Positions 33,188 to 40,116 of a DNA stretch of 64,000 bases are shown here, piece by piece. Under the pieces are notes generated by a model. It was not told the DNA's origin and made no database searches. It saw only the letters and a program-made list of their open reading frames with translations. The first letter of the stretch is position 1, and each line of letters begins with the position of its first letter. A program made the position numbers and the translations under genes. The stretch spans positions 177,337 to 241,336 of the forward strand of contig NZ_JACVPW010000001.1 in the NCBI RefSeq assembly GCF_018881715.1. The letters run 5' to 3'. The stretch comes from Polynucleobacter parvulilacunae. GTDB lineage: Bacteria > Pseudomonadota > Gammaproteobacteria > Burkholderiales > Burkholderiaceae.

Positions 33188-34567
33188 ATGACATTAAAGA
33201 GAACTCTAAAAGCACGCCATATTCGCATAATGGCGCTAGGATCAACAATTGGTGTTGGTTTATTTTTAGGCTCAGCAACCTCTATCAAGCTTGCAGGCCC
33301 GTCGATCATTCTTGCATATGCAATAACAGGGTTAATTACTTTTATTGTTGCCCGTGCTCTCGGTGAAATGACGGTGCGCCAGCCAATATCTGGATCTTTT
33401 GCAGTTTATGCCCGCAATTACATTGGACCCTTAGCAGGCTATTTGGTGGGATGGACTTACTTGGCCTACTGGATAGCTCTCATCATTGCCGAAGTAACAG
33501 CTGTTGGAATTTATATGAATTTATGGTTTCCAGATTCACCCCAATGGGTATGGGCCTGCATGTCTATTTTAGTGATGAGTACAATTAATTTAGCGGCAGT
33601 TAAATTTTTTGGTGAATTTGAGTTTTGGTTTGCCATTATCAAAATTGTTGCCATTCTGGCAATGATTGCTTTGGGCGCAGCTGTAATTATTTTTGGCTTT
33701 ACAAACAATTGGGAGCCAATTGGACTCAAAAATCTTTGGATTCATGGGGGATTTTTTCCAAACGGCCTATATGGCTTTGCCTCTTCCCTTCAATTGGCCT
33801 TGTTTTCATATCTAGGGGTTGAAATGATTGGATTAACTGCAGGAGAGGCAGAGGATCCGGAGAGGACTATTCCCAAAGCCATTGATAGTCTGCTGTACCG
33901 TATTTTTTTCTTTTACGTCGGGGCAATTTTTGTAATTCTCGCCATATTTCCATGGCATGAAATATCCAACATCGGCAGCCCATTCGTTGCAATGCTTGAA
34001 AGGCTTGACTTAAAAAATGCTGCTGGCATTCTTAATTTTGTTGTCATTACAGCAGCACTCTCCTCTTGCAATGCAGGAATTTATAGTGGCGCAAGATTAC
34101 TATATGGGCAATCACTAAGTGGATCAACTAACAAATATTTTTCAAAAATATCCATCAATGGAATACCAGTTAGGGCAATAATATTTACAGCCATTATTTG
34201 TCTGTTTGGGGTAAGCATTAATTTCTTTGTGCCAAATAAAGCTTTTGAATACTTAATGTCCAGCAACGCTTTGTTAGGCTTGATTGTGTGGTTTTTTATT
34301 ATTTGGTCTCAAATAAATTTTAGAAGATCATTATCCACCTCAGAGGCAGGCAACCTCAAGTACAAAACCCCGCTATGGCCCATTTCATCTTATTTAGCCC
34401 TTATGTTTATGGCGGCTGTACTAGTAATTATGGGAATAAACGAAGAATCTAGGATTTTCATTCTCTATGCATTAATTTTGATTTTGATTTTTACTGCTTG
34501 GTTTTATGCCTTTGAGTACCGCCGAGCTAGTGGCAATAACACTAAAGATGAATGGAGAATAAAATGA
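33188..34567 (+). CDS. APC-family amino acid permease (cargo)
   Basis: A 459-residue inner-membrane transporter with about 12 hydrophobic segments. The start LKARHIRIMALGSTIGVGLF has the AAT-family substrate motif GSTIGVGLFLGS in helix 1. GEMTVRQPISGSFAVYA and AGEAEDPERTIPKAI are further family signatures. It resembles the D-alanine/D-serine/glycine permease (CycA) and proline permease branch. The stop overlaps the next start as ATGA, so it is coupled with the D-amino-acid dehydrogenase, which points to a D-amino-acid substrate. The exact substrate is inferred. Confidence 0.88.
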   Translation: MTLKRTLKARHIRIMALGSTIGVGLFLGSATSIKLAGPSIILAYAITGLITFIVARALGEMTVRQPISGSFAVYARNYIGPLAGYLVGWTYLAYWIALIIAEVTAVGIYMNLWFPDSPQWVWACMSILVMSTINLAAVKFFGEFEFWFAIIKIVAILAMIALGAAVIIFGFTNNWEPIGLKNLWIHGGFFPNGLYGFASSLQLALFSYLGVEMIGLTAGEAEDPERTIPKAIDSLLYRIFFFYVGAIFVILAIFPWHEISNIGSPFVAMLERLDLKNAAGILNFVVITAALSSCNAGIYSGARLLYGQSLSGSTNKYFSKISINGIPVRAIIFTAIICLFGVSINFFVPNKAFEYLMSSNALLGLIVWFFIIWSQINFRRSLSTSEAGNLKYKTPLWPISSYLALMFMAAVLVIMGINEESRIFILYALILILIFTAWFYAFEYRRASGNNTKDEWRIK

Positions 34568-35781
34568 GAAAAATCGTCGTGGTTGGTGCGGGCATAACGG
34601 GCGTTACGACTGCCTATGCATTAGCTAAAAAAGGATTTTGTGTAACACTTCTAGAGCGACATCGCTACCCAGCAATGGAAACATCCTTTGCTAACGGCGG
34701 CCAGCTTTCTGCTTCAAATTCGGAAGTTTGGAATAGCTGGTCAACGATTTCCAAGGGGATAAAGTGGGCCTTCAAAAATAATGCACCCTTATTGGTTCAT
34801 CCGCATCCAACTTGGCACAAGATCTCTTGGATTAAAGATTTTATTTCGGAGATTGGTAATTATGAAAAAAATACTATTGCAACCGTAAAAATGGCAATTG
34901 CAGCAAGGGAGCTATTATTTTCATGGGCTGAGGAAGGCAATATTGATTTTGATTTAAAAAAAATGGGCATCTTACACATTTATAAAAACAAGAATGACTT
35001 TCAGGATGCAGAATATATCACTGCACTACTTTTAAGAGGCGGCCTAAAAAGATGCCCAGTCTCACCTTCAGAAATAAAAAATATTGAACCGACTCTTGCG
35101 GGAAATTATTATGGGGGCTTTTATACAAAAAGTGATTCTACTGGCGATATACATAAATTTACATGTGGCCTAGAGCAAGCTGCGGTCAAATTTGGGGTTA
35201 ATACCATCTATGAGGCTGACATTTATGGAATTACATCAAATGGCAAGCAAGCTTTAATTAAATTTACGGTGAATGGTGATAAAAGGGAATTAAATTGTGA
35301 TGATGTGGTTATTTGTGCGGGGGTTAAGAGTCGGGAGCTAGCCTCTCAATTAGGTGATGCCGTAAATATATACCCAGTAAAAGGTTACTCAATTACCGTC
35401 AATTTAAATGATGAAATTAGTCAACTTGCTGCGCCAAATATTAGCCTTCTCGATGATGATGCAAAGATAGTAACCAGTAGGCTTGGATTGGATCGTTTTA
35501 GAGTTGCAGGAACAGCTGAATTTAATGGCTTTAACAAAGATATTAGAGCGGACAGAATACAACCCCTAATTGAGTGGACAAATGCTCACTTTCCACAGGT
35601 GAGCACAAAAGATGTAGTTCCTTGGGCCGGACTACGCCCAATGATGCCAAATATGCTTCCAGTAGTTGGGCGCGGACGAAAAGAAAATATTTTTTACAAC
35701 ACAGGTCATGGACATTTAGGCTGGACACTATCGGCCGTTACCGCTGAAATGGCGGCTTCCATTCTGAGCAACAAGCAATAG
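34564..35781 (+). CDS. dadA: D-amino acid dehydrogenase, DadA-type (cargo)
   Basis: FAD flavoprotein that oxidises D-amino acids to keto acids, passing electrons to the respiratory chain. The ATG at 34564 overlaps the permease stop and gives 405 residues; an upstream ATG at 34552 adds four residues. The N-terminus has the dinucleotide fold VVVGAGITGVTTAYALAKKG, then ETSFANGGQLSASNSEVW, typical of DadA. The C-terminus has WAGLRPMMPNMLPVVGRGR and NTGHGHLGWTLS, also DadA marks. AT-rich relative to core genes. With the permease it forms a compact D-amino-acid use module. Confidence 0.9.
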   Translation: MRKIVVVGAGITGVTTAYALAKKGFCVTLLERHRYPAMETSFANGGQLSASNSEVWNSWSTISKGIKWAFKNNAPLLVHPHPTWHKISWIKDFISEIGNYEKNTIATVKMAIAARELLFSWAEEGNIDFDLKKMGILHIYKNKNDFQDAEYITALLLRGGLKRCPVSPSEIKNIEPTLAGNYYGGFYTKSDSTGDIHKFTCGLEQAAVKFGVNTIYEADIYGITSNGKQALIKFTVNGDKRELNCDDVVICAGVKSRELASQLGDAVNIYPVKGYSITVNLNDEISQLAAPNISLLDDDAKIVTSRLGLDRFRVAGTAEFNGFNKDIRADRIQPLIEWTNAHFPQVSTKDVVPWAGLRPMMPNMLPVVGRGRKENIFYNTGHGHLGWTLSAVTAEMAASILSNKQ

Positions 35782-36038
35782 CCTCCCCATGAGTGCCTTG
35801 TACAAACCTTATCAGTCTATCTAAAAATGACTTTAATACCAACATGAATACGTGCATCAGCTGTACCTTTATCTATCAATATTGTCTGAGATATAGAAAG
35901 AAGGGGCATGGATTGGATTGGGAAAATTCAATCGCTTATTTAGTTGCAAAAAATTATAAATTTTTAGATCTCATTGAGAATGATGTTAAAAATATCAAAG
36001 CATGAGGCAGCCTCATCAAAAAAATTAAAAATTACCTC

Positions 36039-36308
36039 ATGTCACCATCGTTTGAGAGCCCTATAACGCAAGGCGCTGTAATCGGCTCCTCCGGCGCAAT
36101 ACTAAATAGGCTGGCAGTGATGTTTGGCAATCAATATGCTTGGAGCCCATTCAAAACAACCATGATTATTGAGCTGGTAATACCATTTATATGCACGTTT
36201 CTAATTGGCGCGATGTTAAGGCAAAAATTATCGAGCTGCATATTAATGAGTGTCTTTGCAAGTGTTATAGGAGGACTAACTACAGCGCTAACCATTGGAT
36301 GGGATTAG
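36039..36308 (+). CDS. Small membrane protein of unknown function (cargo)
   Basis: Possible 89-residue protein with two hydrophobic helices (about 38-61, TTMIIELVIPFICTFLIGAM; and 66-86, CILMSVFASVIGGLTTALTI). No clear ribosome site precedes the ATG and I do not recognise a family. The 257 bases before it, after dadA, hold no convincing gene. Composition is AT-rich like its neighbours. Confidence 0.4.
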   Translation: MSPSFESPITQGAVIGSSGAILNRLAVMFGNQYAWSPFKTTMIIELVIPFICTFLIGAMLRQKLSSCILMSVFASVIGGLTTALTIGWD

Positions 36309-36314
36309 AAGAGC

Positions 36315-36330
36315 CTATCTCATAAGCTAG
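36315..36330. promoter_or_regulatory. Operator-like motif copy 3
   Basis: CTATCTCATAAGCTAG matches 13 of 16 bases of CTATCTTAAAAGGTAG and is itself a near palindrome. It lies 57 bases before the MarR-like gene, a position that would allow autoregulation. Confidence 0.4.
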
Positions 36331-36387
36331 TTATCAATAACCCTTATTTGCAATAAATTAACAGCAATGTTTATAAGAGGTTATCAA

Positions 36388-36708
36388 ATGCGCACATATC
36401 CTGAATTTATTAAAAAAATGTATCGGATAGACGCCGAATATGGGCTTAAATTTCATGAATCACAGCTACTCGATATTGCCTCAATCGCTCATCTTCAAGA
36501 TGAATTGATTCGCGTAGGAGATTTAATCGGCCAAAAGTCAATTGCATCACAAGCAACGCTACACAATTCGTTGAAACAGTTAATTAAAAAAGGATTTTTA
36601 CAGACAAAACCTGATGCAATTGACAGGAGATCTAGAATTGTTGTCCTTACAAAAGATGCATTAAAACGCCATAAAATTTTACAACTTGAGTTCTCAAAAT
36701 CTCGTTAA
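36388..36708 (+). CDS. MarR-like winged-helix regulator (cargo)
   Basis: The ATG at 36388 has AGAGG seven bases upstream and gives 106 residues; an upstream ATG at 36367 lacks this spacing. The winged-helix pattern is seen in SIASQATLHNSLKQLIKKGF, followed by the MarR-type wing DAIDRRSRIVVLTKDAL. The helices for dimerisation are short, so it is a small member of the family. It lies next to one copy of the shared palindrome and is the best candidate to bind all three. Confidence 0.75.
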   Translation: MRTYPEFIKKMYRIDAEYGLKFHESQLLDIASIAHLQDELIRVGDLIGQKSIASQATLHNSLKQLIKKGFLQTKPDAIDRRSRIVVLTKDALKRHKILQLEFSKSR

Positions 36709-36725
36709 TAAAAAACGGATTTACT

Positions 36726-36839
36726 GTGATTAAAGCCTACTTAATCTATTTGGCAAAACCCCTACTAATATTTTTTCTCTTTTTAGGCTACGCATATATT
36801 TTCGGCCTTAGTCAAATAGCAACAGATTGTATAAGTTAA
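36726..36839 (+). CDS. Possible 37-residue single-span membrane peptide
   Basis: A GTG start at 36726 opens a 37-codon frame, VIKAYLIYLAKPLLIFFLF followed by LGYAYIFGLSQIATDCIS, ending TAA 36837-36839. It has the look of a one-helix inner-membrane peptide with a basic N-terminus. The ribosome site is weak and chance cannot be excluded. It lies between the MarR-like gene and the porin. Confidence 0.3.
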   Translation: MIKAYLIYLAKPLLIFFLFLGYAYIFGLSQIATDCIS

Positions 36840-36923
36840 AAAATCTCTATCGCCAAATTAGGGCATGCAATATTTCCTGTTAGTTTTTACGGCCAACCCA
36901 CCTTACATCTGCATTTATGAATA

Positions 36924-38297
36924 ATGAAGTACCTAATTTTTTTGCTAGCGGTTTATAGCAAACTTTCTTATTGCTTTGGGCAAAACGAAGTACATCACTT
37001 GGCTGATAGCACATCAAAATTTAACGAGTTAACCCTCTTAATTGAGTTTGAAGACCGAAGCCTTCATGGTCAGGCAACTTATATTACCCAACAAAGAAAT
37101 AATTTTGATTCACCTTACCATGGTGAAAATAGTCTATTGAATAAAAATGATGGCCCAAATCATGTGAGCTACTCATTAAGTGCAACTGCATATTTTGGCC
37201 AAAAACTTTGGCAGAACGCTGAGTTTTATATCAATCCTGAAATGTTTGAGGGAACCTCTTTTGGAAATGAGCTGGTTGGCTTGGGTGGATTTTTTAATGG
37301 AGAGCTTCAAAAAGGTACATATATTCCGCCTACATACTTTATTGGAAGAGCCTTCTTAAGGCAAACCATTGGACTGGGCGGTGGTGATATCCAAATTCAA
37401 TCCGCCAAAAATCAATTAGCAGGTATTGCAAATAAAAATCGCCTGGTATTAACATACGGAAAATTTAGTGCTTTAGATTTTTTTGATTCCAATGCTTACA
37501 GCTCAGATCCACGGGTTCAATTTCAAAATTTTTCCATAGCATCTATGGGCGCTTATGGTTATGCCGCCGACAATAAAGGATTTACCTACGGCATTGTTTC
37601 TGAGTGGCACCAAGATGACTGGATATTGAAAATCGGAAGGATGGCAATGCCAACATCCCCAAATACTGCCCAATTGGATTACACGCTCAGCAAAGATTAC
37701 GTTAATCAGTTTGAAATTGCGCACGATTTAAACCTTCTCAATAAAGCAGGTGCAATTAGAGGGCTCTTTTTTCAACAGCGTGGCTATATGGCAAACTATA
37801 ACGACGCTATAAATAATGCAGGTGTTACCAAAAGTACACCTGATATTTTTAACTCACGTTATACGCAAAACTCCTGGGGATATGGCTTCAGCTTAGAACA
37901 AAGCATTAACGACTCAATTGGAATTTTTGCTCGCTGGAGTTGGAGCCCAGGAAAGACAGAAACCCAAACACTAGATATCAGCAGATCTCTATCGGGCGGG
38001 ATGTCAGTTCAAGGCGAAATTTGGTCCAGACCAAAGGACACCCTAGGAATAGGTTTTGCAATTAATCAAATTAGTAGCTCCCAGATCTCTTATTTGGGCT
38101 TAGGTGGAATGACAATGTTTATAGGAGATGGAAACATCACCTATAAACCAGAGAGAGTCATTGAAACCTATTACAGCGCTCATATATATGATCATCTATA
38201 TGGCTCCATTAACTATCAGAGAATCGAAAATCCGGCCTATAACTCAGCTCGCGGTCCTATTAATTTTTGGGGTGTCAGAGCACATTTTGAATTTTGA
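36924..38297 (+). CDS. OprB-family carbohydrate-type porin (cargo)
   Basis: A 457-residue outer-membrane protein with a probable signal peptide (about 1-20, YLIFLLAVYSKLSYCFG). The mature part has the OprB pattern: SYSLSATAYFGQKLWQNAEFY, NPEMFEGTSFGN, GRAFLRQTIGLGGG, NRLVLTYGKFSALDFFD and a C-terminal FWGVRAHFEF ending in Phe as barrels do. In this family the substrate is usually a sugar, but several members carry other solutes. Being in the D-amino-acid cargo, it may bring that substrate across the outer membrane. No good ribosome site is seen. Confidence 0.85.
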   Translation: MKYLIFLLAVYSKLSYCFGQNEVHHLADSTSKFNELTLLIEFEDRSLHGQATYITQQRNNFDSPYHGENSLLNKNDGPNHVSYSLSATAYFGQKLWQNAEFYINPEMFEGTSFGNELVGLGGFFNGELQKGTYIPPTYFIGRAFLRQTIGLGGGDIQIQSAKNQLAGIANKNRLVLTYGKFSALDFFDSNAYSSDPRVQFQNFSIASMGAYGYAADNKGFTYGIVSEWHQDDWILKIGRMAMPTSPNTAQLDYTLSKDYVNQFEIAHDLNLLNKAGAIRGLFFQQRGYMANYNDAINNAGVTKSTPDIFNSRYTQNSWGYGFSLEQSINDSIGIFARWSWSPGKTETQTLDISRSLSGGMSVQGEIWSRPKDTLGIGFAINQISSSQISYLGLGGMTMFIGDGNITYKPERVIETYYSAHIYDHLYGSINYQRIENPAYNSARGPINFWGVRAHFEF

Positions 38298-38515
38298 TCT
38301 TCTATTTTCAAATTTGCTAATTCAGTCGAAAAAATCGAGTCTGAAGTATTTGATAATTCCCCTCTCCTCTTTTCACGGATCGCAGATATCCTGGGGATAG
38401 CTGAACCCATAAAGGTACCCTCCCATTAATATTGAACCATGAAAGTAACTTTTTCCTAGGCCAATAGAGGGTTTATTGATCCACTTAATTGACTAATTTT
38501 TTGAGTCCTCTCCAA
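38298..38515. other. Non-coding right arm of the transposon
   Basis: No credible gene. AT-rich spacer between the porin and the right-end TnsB-like sites. No terminator with a T-run was found after the porin. Confidence 0.55.
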
Positions 38516-38652
38516 ACCCCCAACTTAAGCTTCAGAAAATCAGCAAACTCCCAACTTAGACTGCGAATACGCTCCAAATCGGCATTTCGGCATTCTTTTT
38601 AAGTCATTGAATTTAATGGAATCTAGAGTACCAACTTAAACTGCGAGCGATA
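38516..38652 (-). repeat. Right transposon end: three TnsB-like sites and terminal inverted repeat
   Basis: Sites in the same orientation: ACCCCCAACTTAAGCTTCAG (38516-38535), ACTCCCAACTTAGACTGCG (38547-38565) and AGTACCAACTTAAACTGCG (38627-38645). The last is inside the 26-base terminal repeat, which ends CTGCGAGCGATA at 38652. Spacing is loose (31 and 80 bases), as in the left end of Tn7. Confidence 0.88.
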
Positions 38653-38657
38653 GAAAT
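38653..38657. repeat. Target-site duplication, right copy (GAAAT)
   Basis: GAAAT directly follows the terminal ATA of the right end and matches 20572-20576. Confidence 0.93.
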
Positions 38658-39487
38658 CCCGGCTGTACACGCTTGTAAAGGCATGGAAGAACAAACCCTT
38701 CCAAGAAGTACGAGACGCCTGTGGCGACCCCTGGCTTGGCCTTAGTAGCCAGGCCCTCGAAGAACACCAATCCTGGTCCAAGCGACAAGCGATTAGTCAT
38801 GAACCCATTTTTAATTGCAAGGGAACAAAACTGACAGGATCTTTATTTAGACCATTACTCACTGCATCTGACATGCAATTACTGCGCCTTTTCATGGAAG
38901 GCTTAGACACGATTGCCTATTGGTATCGCAGTGGTCGATTTATTCCTGGAATTTTGCCAGTGCCTTCACATGCCATCGCCTCAAGTGGCTATGTGGATGC
39001 TATGAGTGAATTGATCCTGAATTCACGTCTACCAGTTGGCTTGGTATCTATCGGCATTCAATCCATTCCTGAGTCCGATATTGCCGATGCATGCAAAGAA
39101 GGATTACTTCGTTTGCGACGACTAGGTGTCCTGCTTCACTTTTTAAAATTCTCTGGCAGCGCCGAAGAATTGCATTGGATTACAGAGATGCAATTAGAGG
39201 GCGTACATATTGACATGAGTCAGATTCGTGAGCACGAACTGGCAAGCGATGTTCTATCTCAATTAAGAAAATCGCCTTACGCACCTACGCAAATCTATGC
39301 AAGCAATATTGGCTTGGTCAAAGATTTAGAAAATGCCACCACCCTGATTGCCGACCACTCGTATGGCGGTCTCATGATGTCACCCGTAAGCCGTCATCAA
39401 ATGCTTCAAATTAATGATAGCCGTATCGCAAAAGCTATTTTTTCGCTGCACCCTCATCCACACCCAAACCAAAACGGAGACAAGTAA
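38658..39487 (+). pseudogene. 3' part of the interrupted EAL-like gene
   Basis: Carries 276 of the 282 codons of the interrupted gene. Without the transposon it joins the ATG at 20558 in frame. In the present state the frame is closed by a TAG at 38651-38653 and the first ATG is at 38873, leaving 204 residues if it is translated at all. The fold is EAL-like (LRRLGVLLHFLKFSGSAEEL, then LEGVHIDMSQI). The LDDFG and KID positions of active phosphodiesterases are LKFSG and HID, so it should not cut cyclic di-GMP. The stop overlaps the next start (TAATG). Confidence 0.88.
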
Positions 39488-40110
39488 TGAGAAAACGCGT
39501 GATGTTAGTAGATGACCATCCAGCAATGCTGATGGCTCTTAAAAGTATGTTGCAAGACCAGTTGTTATTTGAGATTGCAGGACAAGCCCAAAATGGCGAG
39601 GAGTGCCTCAGATCCATGAAAGAGGTTAATCCAAACATGGTGATTTTGGATCTGGATATGCCCAAGACCGATGGCTTTGATGTCATTCGCCGCATTGGTC
39701 TCATGTATCCCGACGTTCGAATGCTAGTTCTCTCCAGTATGGACGAGGCAGTCTATGGCGGGAGGGTTCGATCATTAGGTGGGCATGGGTTTGTAAATAA
39801 AACTGCAGGTGCGGACGTCATCCTAGCGGCTTGCGTTGCGATCTCTCAAGGTTATAACTTTTTCACCCATGGCAAAAATGGTAATAGCTCATTAAGTGAT
39901 AACGATAAGTTAGCGCTGATTTCGGACCGCGAGCTCCAGGTCATGAAATACCTTGGCAAAGGCAATACAAATCAACAGATATCTGACATGTTGCATATCA
40001 GCAATAAGACAGTAGCAACTTACAAGACCAGAGTCTTTGACAAGCTAGGAATCAACAATATTGCTGACCTCATTTTGTTCTGTCGCATGAATAACATTAT
40101 CGAAAGTTAA
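39487..40110 (+). CDS. LuxR-type response regulator (BvgA-like)
   Basis: A 207-residue protein with a receiver domain (VDDHPAMLMALKSML, D55 in MVILDLDMPKTDGF, K in HGFVNKTAG) and a C-terminal LuxR helix-turn-helix (about 145-200; ISDRELQVMKYLGKGNTNQQ, NKTVATYKTRVFDKLG). This is the NarL/BvgA architecture. It starts in the EAL gene's stop and ends 6 bases before the hybrid kinase, so the three genes are one transcription unit. The transposon cuts this unit from its promoter. Confidence 0.92.
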   Translation: MRKRVMLVDDHPAMLMALKSMLQDQLLFEIAGQAQNGEECLRSMKEVNPNMVILDLDMPKTDGFDVIRRIGLMYPDVRMLVLSSMDEAVYGGRVRSLGGHGFVNKTAGADVILAACVAISQGYNFFTHGKNGNSSLSDNDKLALISDRELQVMKYLGKGNTNQQISDMLHISNKTVATYKTRVFDKLGINNIADLILFCRMNNIIES

Positions 40111-40116
40111 GTAGGC

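Larger units (their letters stand above)
20577..38652. mobile_element. Tn7-like transposon, 18,076 bp, with tnsABC and two tniQ genes
   Basis: Bounded by a 5 bp duplication GAAAT and 26 bp terminal inverted repeats, 22 of 26 identical (left 20577-20602, right 38627-38652). Several TnsB-like sites of consensus CGCAG-N-YTAA-N-TTGG-N-ACT are repeated inside each end. The left end, with two sites in tandem and next to tnsA, corresponds to the right end of Tn7. The other end has three widely spaced sites, like the left end of Tn7. It encodes an XRE regulator, TnsA, TnsB, TnsC and two TniQ proteins. Cargo is a sensor kinase and response regulator, an HTH regulator, an autotransporter, a D-amino-acid permease/dehydrogenase pair, a MarR-like regulator and a porin. 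The outermost bases are TAT/ATA, not the usual TGT/ACA. Excision restores a host gene in frame. Confidence 0.95.

Noticed and set aside
35793..36005. 70-codon open frame after dadA
   Set aside because: No ribosome site, odd Cys-rich start and no family resemblance. The last 30 residues look more protein-like, but this is not enough to call a gene.
38590..38652. Outward promoter in the right transposon end driving the kinase operon
   Set aside because: TTGAAT at 38607 has no -10 box at a proper distance (ACCAAC 17 bases later), and no other pair stands out.
20577..38652. CRISPR-associated transposon
   Set aside because: The TnsABC and double TniQ layout prompted a search by eye for Cas genes and regularly spaced repeats inside the element; none are present.
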